Positions 54,686 through 61,853 of a DNA stretch of 64,000 bases are shown piece after piece; within the stretch, counting starts at the first letter, position 1, and each line of letters starts with the position of its first letter. Position numbers and translations under genes: made by a program. Source of the DNA: CALBPI01 sp038524795 (lineage in GTDB: Bacteria; Pseudomonadota; Gammaproteobacteria; Steroidobacterales; Woeseiaceae); contig JBCBIJ010000005.1 of NCBI GenBank assembly GCA_038524795.1, positions 186,001 through 250,000 of the forward strand, given 5' to 3'. Below the pieces are notes generated by a model. It did not search any database. It saw only the letters and a list, made by a program, of their open reading frames with translations, and had not been told where the DNA came from.

Positions 54686-54713
54686 CGGGACACGAAAAGC
54701 AGCCAGGTACACG

Positions 54714-55094
54714 ATGACCGCCAAGTCCAGGCCTCTGTCGCCACACCTTTCCGTTTACAAATTTCGCATTACCTCGACGCTGTCGATCTTGCATCGCATG
54801 ACGGGCGTTGCCCTGAGTCTCGGTGCCGCGGCGCTCGTCTGGTGGCTCTTTGCCATCGCGTCTGGCCCCGACGCTTACGCCGTCTTCGCGACGGTGGCCG
54901 GCTCCATCGTCGGCAAGATCGCGATTGCGGGCTGGTTGTTCACGTTTTTTTACCACCTTTGCAACGGCGTGCGGCACCTGTTCTGGGACACGGGTCGCGG
55001 CTTCGAACTTGCGCAGGCACGAGCCTCAGGCTTGGCCGTGGTGACCGTTAGCGCTCTGGCCACGCTGGGCGCTTGGTTCCTGGCGTTCAGCTGA
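54714..55094 (+). CDS. sdhC: Succinate dehydrogenase cytochrome b556 subunit SdhC
   Basis: SdhC is the larger membrane anchor of complex II, binding heme b and ubiquinone with SdhD. The N-terminus RPLSPHLSVYKFRITSTLSI then LHRMTG is the family signature; the quinone-site Ser and Arg are in it. The heme His is in the second helix (FYHLCNGVRHLFWD). Three membrane helices, 126 aa (E. coli 129). The N-terminal signature is of the form seen in alphaproteobacteria and Xanthomonadales rather than E. coli. The ATG at 54714 is chosen because the signature follows directly. Confidence 0.94.
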   Translation: MTAKSRPLSPHLSVYKFRITSTLSILHRMTGVALSLGAAALVWWLFAIASGPDAYAVFATVAGSIVGKIAIAGWLFTFFYHLCNGVRHLFWDTGRGFELAQARASGLAVVTVSALATLGAWFLAFS

Positions 55095-55122
55095 TCGCGC
55101 ACCGACACACGGACTTAACGAC

Positions 55123-55506
55123 ATGTCGATGAAATCGCCGCTGGGCAAGGCACTGGGCCTGGGCTCGGCAAAAGAAGGGACGGAACACTGGTGGACGCAG
55201 CGTGTGTCCGCAGTGGCCATGGCGCCGCTCATGCTGTGGTTCGTCATCTCGATGTTGGTGCTGCCCGCATATGACTACGGCACGGTCTCGGCGTGGCTTG
55301 CGGCGCCCGTCAACGCCGTGCTGATGCTGCTGGCAAGCTTCACACTGCTCTATCACTCGGCACTGGGCACCCAGGTGGTCATCGAAGACTACGTGAAGGG
55401 CCCGGCCAAGGTGGTCACCCTGATTCTCGTGCGGTTCGCCTACTTCATTCTGGGCGCCGCTGCCATTTTCGCCATTCTTCGCGTATCGCTCGGAGCGCCT
55501 TCATGA
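55123..55506 (+). CDS. sdhD: Succinate dehydrogenase membrane anchor subunit SdhD
   Basis: SdhD is the second anchor subunit of complex II. The 127 aa have a soluble N-terminus with GTEHWWTQRVSAVAMAP, containing the Trp and Arg of the quinone site, and three membrane helices. The heme ligand His is in the second helix (LLYHSALGTQVVIEDYV). It overlaps sdhA by 4 bases. Confidence 0.94.
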   Translation: MSMKSPLGKALGLGSAKEGTEHWWTQRVSAVAMAPLMLWFVISMLVLPAYDYGTVSAWLAAPVNAVLMLLASFTLLYHSALGTQVVIEDYVKGPAKVVTLILVRFAYFILGAAAIFAILRVSLGAPS

Positions 55507-57290
55507 CCGCGGATTACCAGATCGTCGATCACACCTACGACGTCGTTGTCATCGGCGCTGGTGGTGCCGGACTGCGAGCCACGTTTGGTCTCGCCGAGGC
55601 CGGCTTCGCCACCGCCTGCGTCACCAAGGTATTCCCGACCCGCAGCCACACGGTGGCGGCACAGGGCGGCATCAGCGCCGCACTGGGGAACATGGGCGAA
55701 GACGACTGGCGCTGGCACATGTACGACACTGTCAAAGGCGCCGACTGGCTCGGTGACCAGGACGCCATCGAGTACATGTGCAAAGAAGCACCGAAGGCGG
55801 TCGTAGAGCTTGAGCACTACGGCGTACCGTTCTCGCGCACGGAAGACGGCAAGATCTACCAGCGCCCGTTTGGTGGCATGACCACGCACTATGGCGAGGG
55901 CACGGCACAGCGCACCTGCGCTGCGGCAGACCGCACCGGGCACGCCATGCTGCACACGCTGTATCAGCAGTCGCTCAAGCACGATGCCGAGTTCTTCATT
56001 GAGTACTTTGCCATTGACCTCATCATGGTCGACGGTGAGTGTCGCGGTGTCATCGCACTGAACCTGGCTGATGGCACACTGCACCGGTTCCGCGCGGCCA
56101 AGGTCATTCTGGCCACGGGCGGCTACGGTCGCGCCTGGTTCTCGTGCACTTCGGCGCACACCTGCACGGGCGACGGCGGCGGCATGGTGGCGCGCGCCGG
56201 TCTGCCATTGCAGGACATGGAGTTCGTGCAGTTCCACCCGACGGGTATTTACGGTGCCGGTTGCCTGATCACGGAAGGCTCGCGCGGCGAGGGTGGCTAC
56301 CTGACCAATTCGGACGGCGAACGCTTCATGGAGCGTTACGCGCCCAACGCCAAAGATCTGGCCTCACGCGACGTGGTGTCGCGAGCAATGACCGTTGAGA
56401 TCCAGGAAGGCCGTGGTGTCGGCCCCGAGAGTGACCATATCTTCCTGCACCTCGAGCATCTGGGTCCCGAGGTCATCGACGAGCGCCTGCCGGGCATCGC
56501 CGAGACGGCGCGCATCTTCGCCGGTGTCGACGTCAATAAGGCGCCGATCCCCGTGCTGCCGACGGTCCACTACAACATGGGCGGCATCCCGACGGATTAC
56601 CGCGGCCAGGTCGTCACGCTGCGCGATGGCGACCCCGATTCCATCGTGCCCGGGCTCATGGCCATTGGCGAAGCAGGCTGCGTGTCCGTGCACGGCGCCA
56701 ACCGCCTGGGCTCGAATTCGCTGCTCGACCTCGTGGTCTTCGGCCGTGGTTCCGCCCAATTCTGCGCCGAAAGCATGACGCCCGGTGCGGCGCAGCCTGA
56801 GCTTGCGGACGACGCGGGCGAGGCTTCGATCGCGCGCCTCGATCGCATGCGCCACGCCAACGGCACGCGCAACACGGCCGAGATCCGACTCGAAATGCAA
56901 AAGACCATGCAACAGCACGCCGCGGTGTTCCGCACCGAGTCACTGCTGCAGGAAGGCATCGAGAAGCTACAGGCCACGGCGGCCAGCATGGCCGACATCA
57001 AGCTCGCTGACCGCTCGCTGATCTGGAACACCGATCTCGTCGAAGCGCTCGAACTCGAGAACCTCATGGCCAACGCCATGGGCACCATCGTCTCGGCGGC
57101 GAACCGCCACGAGAGTCGCGGTGCGCAGGCGCGCGAGGATTACCCGGACCGTGATGATGAGAACTGGATGAAGCACACGCTCATCTGGGTCAATGACAAA
57201 GCTGAGACGTCCATCGACTACCGTCCCGTGCATTCGCATACACTCACGGATGAGGTCGAGGCCATTCCGCCCAAGGCGAGAACGTACTAG
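55503..57290 (+). CDS. sdhA: Succinate dehydrogenase flavoprotein subunit SdhA
   Basis: SdhA oxidises succinate to fumarate on covalent FAD. The dinucleotide fold is YDVVVIGAGGAGLRA; the FAD-linking His is in TRSHTVAAQGG; substrate-site residues lie in QFHPTGIYG, EGSRGEGGYL and the TVHYNMGG segment. Length 595 aa from the ATG at 55503 (E. coli 588). Flavination probably involves SdhE (58099-58389), and stabilisation the SdhAF4 homologue (54372-54566). Confidence 0.97.
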   Translation: MTADYQIVDHTYDVVVIGAGGAGLRATFGLAEAGFATACVTKVFPTRSHTVAAQGGISAALGNMGEDDWRWHMYDTVKGADWLGDQDAIEYMCKEAPKAVVELEHYGVPFSRTEDGKIYQRPFGGMTTHYGEGTAQRTCAAADRTGHAMLHTLYQQSLKHDAEFFIEYFAIDLIMVDGECRGVIALNLADGTLHRFRAAKVILATGGYGRAWFSCTSAHTCTGDGGGMVARAGLPLQDMEFVQFHPTGIYGAGCLITEGSRGEGGYLTNSDGERFMERYAPNAKDLASRDVVSRAMTVEIQEGRGVGPESDHIFLHLEHLGPEVIDERLPGIAETARIFAGVDVNKAPIPVLPTVHYNMGGIPTDYRGQVVTLRDGDPDSIVPGLMAIGEAGCVSVHGANRLGSNSLLDLVVFGRGSAQFCAESMTPGAAQPELADDAGEASIARLDRMRHANGTRNTAEIRLEMQKTMQQHAAVFRTESLLQEGIEKLQATAASMADIKLADRSLIWNTDLVEALELENLMANAMGTIVSAANRHESRGAQAREDYPDRDDENWMKHTLIWVNDKAETSIDYRPVHSHTLTDEVEAIPPKARTY

Positions 57291-57308
57291 GTTCCAGAGG
57301 AGTCCCCC

Positions 57309-58091
57309 GTGGCTGAATTCAGGCTGCCGAAAAACTCGCGTCCCACGACAGGCAAGCACTTCCCAGCACCTGAGGGTGCCAGCAATGTGCGGCGTTTCGT
57401 GGTGTACCGCTACGACCCGGACGCGGAGCAACCCCCGCGCATGGATACCTACGAGATCGACGCCGACAACTGCGGCCCGATGGTTCTCGATGCGCTCATC
57501 AAGATCAAGAATGAGATCGACCCGAGCCTGACGTTCCGTCGTTCGTGTCGTGAAGGCATCTGCGGCTCCTGCGCCATGAATATCGGTGGCGGCAACACGC
57601 TCGCCTGCATCAAGTCGGCTGAAGAAATCGGTGACACGGTCACGATCTACCCGCTGCCGCACATGCCGGTCATCAAGGACCTCGTGCCCGATCTGACCAA
57701 CTTCTATGCGCAGTACGCTTCTATCAAGCCCTGGCTGCAGTCGAAGACACCGCCGCCGCCGACCACGGAACGTTTGCAGACCAAGCAAGAGCAGGAACGC
57801 ATCGACGAGCCGTCGGCCTGCATCCTGTGCGCCTGTTGTTCGACGAGTTGTCCGAGCTATTGGTGGAACAGCGATCGCTACCTGGGCCCCGCTGCGTTGT
57901 TGGCCGCCTACCGTTGGCTCGTCGACAGCCGCGATGACGCGACGGGCGAGCGACTGGATGAGCTTGAAGACCCGTTCAAGCTTTATCGCTGCCACACGAT
58001 CATGAACTGCACGCAGACCTGTCCCAAGGGGCTGAATCCTGCCAAGGCCATTGCTGAGACCAAAAAGCTCATGGCCAAGCGCCGGCACTAG
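57309..58091 (+). CDS. sdhB: Succinate dehydrogenase iron-sulfur subunit SdhB
   Basis: SdhB carries electrons from FAD to quinone. The [2Fe-2S] ligands are in SCREGICGSCAM and NTLACIKS; the [4Fe-4S] and [3Fe-4S] ligands are in ACILCACCSTSCPSYWW, CHTIMNCTQTCPKGLNP. Length 260 aa (E. coli 238), with a slightly longer N-terminus resembling alphaproteobacterial and mitochondrial forms. The start is GTG at 57309. sdhE follows after 7 bases. Confidence 0.96.
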   Translation: MAEFRLPKNSRPTTGKHFPAPEGASNVRRFVVYRYDPDAEQPPRMDTYEIDADNCGPMVLDALIKIKNEIDPSLTFRRSCREGICGSCAMNIGGGNTLACIKSAEEIGDTVTIYPLPHMPVIKDLVPDLTNFYAQYASIKPWLQSKTPPPPTTERLQTKQEQERIDEPSACILCACCSTSCPSYWWNSDRYLGPAALLAAYRWLVDSRDDATGERLDELEDPFKLYRCHTIMNCTQTCPKGLNPAKAIAETKKLMAKRRH

Positions 58092-58098
58092 GACGCCT

Positions 58099-58389
58099 GT
58101 GACGGACCCATCGACAGCGGGTGTCGACGCGAGCGCCCATCTGCGTGCTCTGGCTTGGCGCTGCCGTCGCGGAATGCGTGAGCTTGACCAACTCCTGGTT
58201 GGGTTCCTGCAAGACCACTATTCGGGCGCCGATGCCGGGCTTCGGCACCAGTTTGAGCGGCTGCTGGAGCTACAGGACCCCGTTATCTTCGGTTATCTGG
58301 TCCGCGGTGAGCAGCCCGAAGATGACGGGATTCGCGATATCGTCTGCGCCGTGCTCGGCGCTGCTGAAACCGTCACGGTTCGAACCTGA
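58099..58389 (+). CDS. sdhE: FAD assembly factor SdhE
   Basis: SdhE (YgfY, eukaryotic SDHAF2) promotes covalent attachment of FAD to SdhA. The RGxxE signature is present as CRRGMRELDQLL, followed by the family's small helical bundle and QDPVIFGYLV. From GTG at 58099 the protein is 96 aa (E. coli 88). Its 3' part overlaps the ygfX-like frame by 68 bases if that gene starts at its first ATG. Confidence 0.92.
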   Translation: MTDPSTAGVDASAHLRALAWRCRRGMRELDQLLVGFLQDHYSGADAGLRHQFERLLELQDPVIFGYLVRGEQPEDDGIRDIVCAVLGAAETVTVRT

Positions 58390-58903
58390 GTGGCGGGTCG
58401 CTTTCGTCACGCTCTGCCTGAGTGTGTCGGGTCTATTGACCACATTTCTCGTGCCCTGGCCGGCCTGTGCAGGCCCCCTCGCGCTGATTGTTGTCGCGGC
58501 CGCGCTCGAGTTCTTTCGTCTCTGGCGCCTGCCGCCGCCGCCCGACGCCCTGAGGCTCGGGTCAGACGGTGGTTTTTGGGTGCAGCGGGCCGGAGTCGAG
58601 CTTCCCGCGCGGCTGCATGCTTCCAGTCTGTTCGGCCGAGACTGGGCGCTTCTGGCGTGGCGCGAGCCAGGTTTTCGCGGGCGTCTGTGCCGGGCGGCTT
58701 GCACCCGCCGCGACAACGCCGCGGCCTGGTCCAGGGCGCTTCTGATCTGGCGCTGGGCACCCCGGCGGGACCGGCGTCACATTCGTGTAGACTTGCCGGG
58801 ATTTTTACAGAACTTTCCCCGAATCCGCAGGTCTATGGTGGTGACCGCGGGCGGGCCGGTGACGAGTAAAGGGGCACGCCCGCATGGGCTCGACATCCGA
58901 TGA
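58322..58903 (+). CDS. YgfX-like inner-membrane protein
   Basis: In E. coli ygfX follows ygfY/sdhE, and the same order holds here. After a short lead the protein reads LKPSRFEPEWRVAFVTL, then a hydrophobic hairpin (about residues 30-65, interrupted by PWPACAGP), then a soluble part with many Trp and Arg, as in YgfX. YgfX was proposed to be a toxin (CptA) acting on FtsZ/MreB, but this is disputed. The only in-frame start before the conserved part is ATG at 58322, inside sdhE. The frame runs to 58903 (193 aa, longer than E. coli YgfX, about 135), through the rpoE promoter and 20 bases into rpoE. Confidence 0.55.
   Translation: MTGFAISSAPCSALLKPSRFEPEWRVAFVTLCLSVSGLLTTFLVPWPACAGPLALIVVAAALEFFRLWRLPPPPDALRLGSDGGFWVQRAGVELPARLHASSLFGRDWALLAWREPGFRGRLCRAACTRRDNAAAWSRALLIWRWAPRRDRRHIRVDLPGFLQNFPRIRRSMVVTAGGPVTSKGARPHGLDIR
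58810..58836 (+). promoter_or_regulatory. SigmaE-type promoter of rpoE
   Basis: GAACTT (58810-58815) and TCTAT (58832-58836) are separated by 16 bases, close to the RpoE/AlgU consensus GAACTT-N16/17-TCTGA. Transcription would start near 58842, 42 bases before the rpoE ATG, implying autoregulation as in E. coli and Pseudomonas. The site lies inside the 3' end of the ygfX-like frame. Confidence 0.7.
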
Positions 58904-59468
58904 CGCGCTGTTAGTTAAGCGCGTTCAGAAAGGGGACAAGAGTGCTTTCGACCTGTTGGTTCTCAAGTACCAGCACAAGATCGTCAATCTGGTGTCCCGG
59001 TATGTGCGCGATGCCGACGAGGCGCTCGACGTTGCCCAGGAAGCCTTTATCAAGGCCTACCGGGCGTTGCCGCGCTTTCGAGGCGACAGCGCGTTTTACA
59101 CCTGGCTTTACCGAATCGCCGTGAACACCGCCAAAAACCATCTCGTGGCCGCCAAACGCCGGCCCATGGACTATGACCTGGACCTTCAGGACCCGGACCA
59201 GTACGAGATGCATGCGCGGCTCAAGACGACCGATACGCCAGAGGCGGTCGCGCTCAAGGACGAGACGCAGCAACAGATCAATCGCTCCATCAACGAGCTG
59301 CCGTCCGATCTGCGCACAGCGATCATTCTGCGCGAGATCGACGGAATGAGTTACGAGGAGATCGCACAGACTATGGAGTGCCCCGTGGGCACCGTGCGAT
59401 CACGAATTTTCAGGGCGCGCGAAGCCATATCCAAAGGCATCGCATCGCTGGCCGACAAGAGCAACTAG
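58884..59468 (+). CDS. rpoE: RNA polymerase sigma factor RpoE (AlgU type)
   Basis: This is an ECF sigma factor of the envelope stress response. Region 2 includes DEALDVAQEAFIKAYRALPRF and FYTWLYRIAVNTAKN; region 4 has LPSDLRTAIILREIDGMSYEEI (helix-turn-helix) and VGTVRSRIFRARE. Length 194 aa (E. coli 191, AlgU 193). It is followed by its anti-sigma gene rseA after 28 bases. A sigmaE-like promoter lies just upstream. Confidence 0.96.
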   Translation: MGSTSDDALLVKRVQKGDKSAFDLLVLKYQHKIVNLVSRYVRDADEALDVAQEAFIKAYRALPRFRGDSAFYTWLYRIAVNTAKNHLVAAKRRPMDYDLDLQDPDQYEMHARLKTTDTPEAVALKDETQQQINRSINELPSDLRTAIILREIDGMSYEEIAQTMECPVGTVRSRIFRAREAISKGIASLADKSN

Positions 59469-59496
59469 AGCCACGGGGCTGGCAGGAACACAGGTC

Positions 59497-60132
59497 ATGA
59501 CTGAGGAAATCCAGGAACAAATCTCGGCATTCATTGATGGTGAATTGCCCGAAGCGGAAGCCGAACTGCTGGTACGGCGTCTGGCGACGGACGCGACCTT
59601 GCGCGCCGAAGCCGAACGCCAGATGCGGTTGAGCCAGGCGATTCGCGGCGAGGCCAGCGTGGCTGACGCCGGTTTCTCCGCACGTGTGCTCGCGGCTATT
59701 CACGACGAGCCCACGCTCGACGAGGCGGCCGAGGTGACCACAGCCCCGGCGCAGCGCGGGGGCTGGATGCGCATGGCGGCAGGCGGCGGCATTGTCGCCG
59801 GTGTCGCGGCCGTTGCCCTGCTCGCGTTACCCGATGCGGTGCAGTCGCCGACGATCGAGGGGCAGACGGCCGATTCCGTGACGGGGCCCGCGGCGGGACT
59901 GTCCGATAAGGCCGAGTCCTTCGAGTACACAGTGCCCGAGCAAATCAACGACTCGGGTCTCGTGAGCGCAAATCCTGAGCTTGCCGCCTACTACCTGAGC
60001 CACAGCGTCAATTCACCCTCGATTGCCCCGGGCAGTGGACGCGTGCGCATCCTGTCGGCAGAGAGTAGCGCCGAGACCACGGAAGCAGCAGAAGACGATG
60101 TCGCCGATGCTGCGCAGGAGGCATCACGCTAA
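59497..60132 (+). CDS. rseA: Anti-sigma-E factor RseA/MucA
   Basis: RseA holds RpoE inactive at the inner membrane. The cytoplasmic anti-sigma domain (1-75) begins EIQEQISAFIDGELPEAEAE, the MucA/RseA pattern. One membrane helix is at about 93-111, followed by a periplasmic domain of about 100 residues that would bind RseB. Length 211 aa (E. coli 216). In the family, DegS then RseP cut it under stress; rseP is at 24603-25976. The stop shares a base with the rseB ATG. Confidence 0.92.
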   Translation: MTEEIQEQISAFIDGELPEAEAELLVRRLATDATLRAEAERQMRLSQAIRGEASVADAGFSARVLAAIHDEPTLDEAAEVTTAPAQRGGWMRMAAGGGIVAGVAAVALLALPDAVQSPTIEGQTADSVTGPAAGLSDKAESFEYTVPEQINDSGLVSANPELAAYYLSHSVNSPSIAPGSGRVRILSAESSAETTEAAEDDVADAAQEASR

Positions 60133-61169
60133 TGCGGGCGCGGGCCTTGCAGTCGCGCCACCTGCTGGGGTTACTGTTATCTGCGGTGTCCGGCATGGCG
60201 CTGGCTCAGCAAACCCCGGACGCGCTGCTCGAGCGCATCAGTGCCGCGGTAAGCGACATCACCTACAGCGGCACGATGATCCGCTCGGTGGATAACAACA
60301 TCAGTACGCTGCGCGTCATGCACAGCAACCGAGATGGTGTCATCCGCGAGAAGCTCGTAGCCCAGGACGGCGAAGGCCGCGAAGTGATCCGCAATGGCGA
60401 TCAGCTGATCTGTCTGTTCCCCGAACAACGAATCAAGCTCATCGAGTCGGATACGGGACCTGCCAGCTCACTGGTCCGGCTGCCACTCGCCGCCAGCGAA
60501 TTGCAGCGTTACTACGTGCTCGAAGACGACGGTCCTGCGCGCGTTGCAGGCCGCAAGGTACAGCGCTATTTCATCAAGCCGCGCGATGGACTGCGTTATG
60601 GCCACAGACTTTGGGTCGACAGCGAGACGATGCTGCCGTTGCGGATGCAGATGATCGGGCGCAGCAGGGTCGTTGAGGAAATCCGGTTTACGAACATTGA
60701 TATCGGAATCGACATTCCCGACGCCGAATTCGAGAGTGATATCGACAGCACAGATTTTAAAGTGATTCGCGCAAGCGCGGGCCCCAGCCCGCAGGCTACG
60801 AGCACCAGTGTGGCTGCGGACACCGTGGCGCGGTCCGAGGGCTGGCCGGCCGAGGCGTCGCCGGGTTTCCGGTTTCGGGCCACGATGACGCAGACTGTTC
60901 GCGTCAATGGGCAGGTGGCGCAGCGTGTGGTGTTCTCCGACGGCCTGGCCACGGTATCGGTGTTCATCGCGGCGCGTCGCGCTGATCCGCAGTCGAGCAA
61001 GCCGCAAACCCAAATGGCGCGAATCGGCGCTGTGCACAGCTATCAACGCGATATGGGCGACAAGACGGTCACACTCATGGGTGAGGTACCCGAAGCCACG
61101 CTGCGCCAGGTTGCCGATCTCGCTGAGAAGCAACTTATGGGCGCCTCAGCGCCCGTCGCCGAGGACTGA
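60132..61169 (+). CDS. rseB: Sigma-E factor regulatory protein RseB/MucB
   Basis: RseB is the periplasmic protein that shields RseA from DegS and releases it on sensing LPS intermediates. A signal peptide ends near residue 25 (ALA|QQ). The N-terminal LolA-like domain (SDITYSGTMIR to about 210) and the smaller C-terminal domain (about 235-330) are both present. Length 345 aa (E. coli 318). The ATG overlaps the rseA stop. Confidence 0.93.
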   Translation: MRARALQSRHLLGLLLSAVSGMALAQQTPDALLERISAAVSDITYSGTMIRSVDNNISTLRVMHSNRDGVIREKLVAQDGEGREVIRNGDQLICLFPEQRIKLIESDTGPASSLVRLPLAASELQRYYVLEDDGPARVAGRKVQRYFIKPRDGLRYGHRLWVDSETMLPLRMQMIGRSRVVEEIRFTNIDIGIDIPDAEFESDIDSTDFKVIRASAGPSPQATSTSVAADTVARSEGWPAEASPGFRFRATMTQTVRVNGQVAQRVVFSDGLATVSVFIAARRADPQSSKPQTQMARIGAVHSYQRDMGDKTVTLMGEVPEATLRQVADLAEKQLMGASAPVAED

Positions 61170-61171
61170 TT

Positions 61172-61555
61172 TTGATCACGGCCCGGGTGACGGGGTACCG
61201 CGATGATCAGCTCATCGCGACTGTGCCGCGCCGGGTGGCCTGCCGTCGCTGTCTCGACGGCAAGGGCTGTGGCATGGGCCTCATTGGCGGCACACGTTCC
61301 GGCACAGTCACCGTTGCCGTGCCGGCGCCGCAGACACGTCCCGAGCCCGGCAGCGAGATCACGTTGTTCGGTGCCCCCGGCGTTGTCGGGGCGGCGATGC
61401 TCGGCTATGGATTGCCGCTCGCGGGAGTCCTCGGCGGGGCTGCGCTCGGTCCCGTTACCGCGCTTGCAGGTCTACTGGCAGGTGTCGCCGTATCGCGCGT
61501 TGCTCTGCGGGGCCGCGTTGCTTGGCGCATCGTTGATGGGTGTGCCGCGCGTTGA
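61172..61555 (+). CDS. rseC: RseC/MucC-family protein
   Basis: RseC is a small inner-membrane protein that helps reduce SoxR and is a positive modulator of RpoE. The 127 aa contain the conserved N-terminal cysteines in ACRRCLDGKGCGMG and two membrane helices (about 68-88 and 90-108). The start is TTG at 61172, 2 bases after the rseB stop; it is the only start that keeps the conserved N-terminal strand. The 3' end overlaps the glutaredoxin-like gene by 16 bases. Confidence 0.85.
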   Translation: MITARVTGYRDDQLIATVPRRVACRRCLDGKGCGMGLIGGTRSGTVTVAVPAPQTRPEPGSEITLFGAPGVVGAAMLGYGLPLAGVLGGAALGPVTALAGLLAGVAVSRVALRGRVAWRIVDGCAAR

Positions 61556-61791
61556 GGGCACTGACGCTGTATTCGCGCCAGGGCTGTCACCTTTGCGAGG
61601 ACTTTTTTGAGGCATTGTCACCGTTGGTTCGTGGGCGCGCGAGCGTCGATGTGACGGATATCGATACCGACCCTGAGCTCGTGGCCGCCTACGGTGTGCG
61701 CGTGCCCGTACTCTGTGACGGCGAAACGCTCATCTGTGAAGCCTTTGTCGATGCCCGCGCCGTACGGGAACACCTGGATGCGACCGACTAG
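61540..61791 (+). CDS. Glutaredoxin-like (DUF836) protein
   Basis: This is an 83-aa thioredoxin-fold protein with an N-terminal CxxC (C16/C19 in RQGCHLCEDF) and the cis-Pro region YGVRVPVLCDGE, as in the glutaredoxin-like DUF836 family. Substrate unknown. The start is GTG at 61540, overlapping rseC. It lies between rseC and lepA, where E. coli has nothing; the CxxC and the redox-linked RseC beside it suggest a shared redox role, but that is only inference. Confidence 0.85.
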   Translation: MCRALRALTLYSRQGCHLCEDFFEALSPLVRGRASVDVTDIDTDPELVAAYGVRVPVLCDGETLICEAFVDARAVREHLDATD

Positions 61792-61815
61792 GCGGTTCTT
61801 GGCGACCGCACCGTC

Positions 61816-61821
61816 TATAAT
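61816..61821 (+). promoter_or_regulatory. Consensus -10 element upstream of lepA
   Basis: TATAAT matches the consensus exactly and lies 32 bases before the lepA ATG. No good -35 is found at 16-18 bases; TTCTTG (61797-61802) is 13 bases away. It may give lepA-lepB an independent promoter. Confidence 0.5.
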
Positions 61822-61853
61822 GGCCGTTTGCCGCGTCGGCAACGAATCCCCCC

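Noticed and set aside
56967..58088. A 373-codon open frame on the minus strand over sdhA and sdhB
   Set aside because: It is antisense to the complete sdhB, with no motifs; a codon-bias artefact.
58099..58903. sdhE/ygfX as an active toxin-antitoxin pair
   Set aside because: The proposal was made for E. coli CptAB, but SdhE is now best understood as an FAD assembly factor. Nothing in this sequence supports a toxin role.
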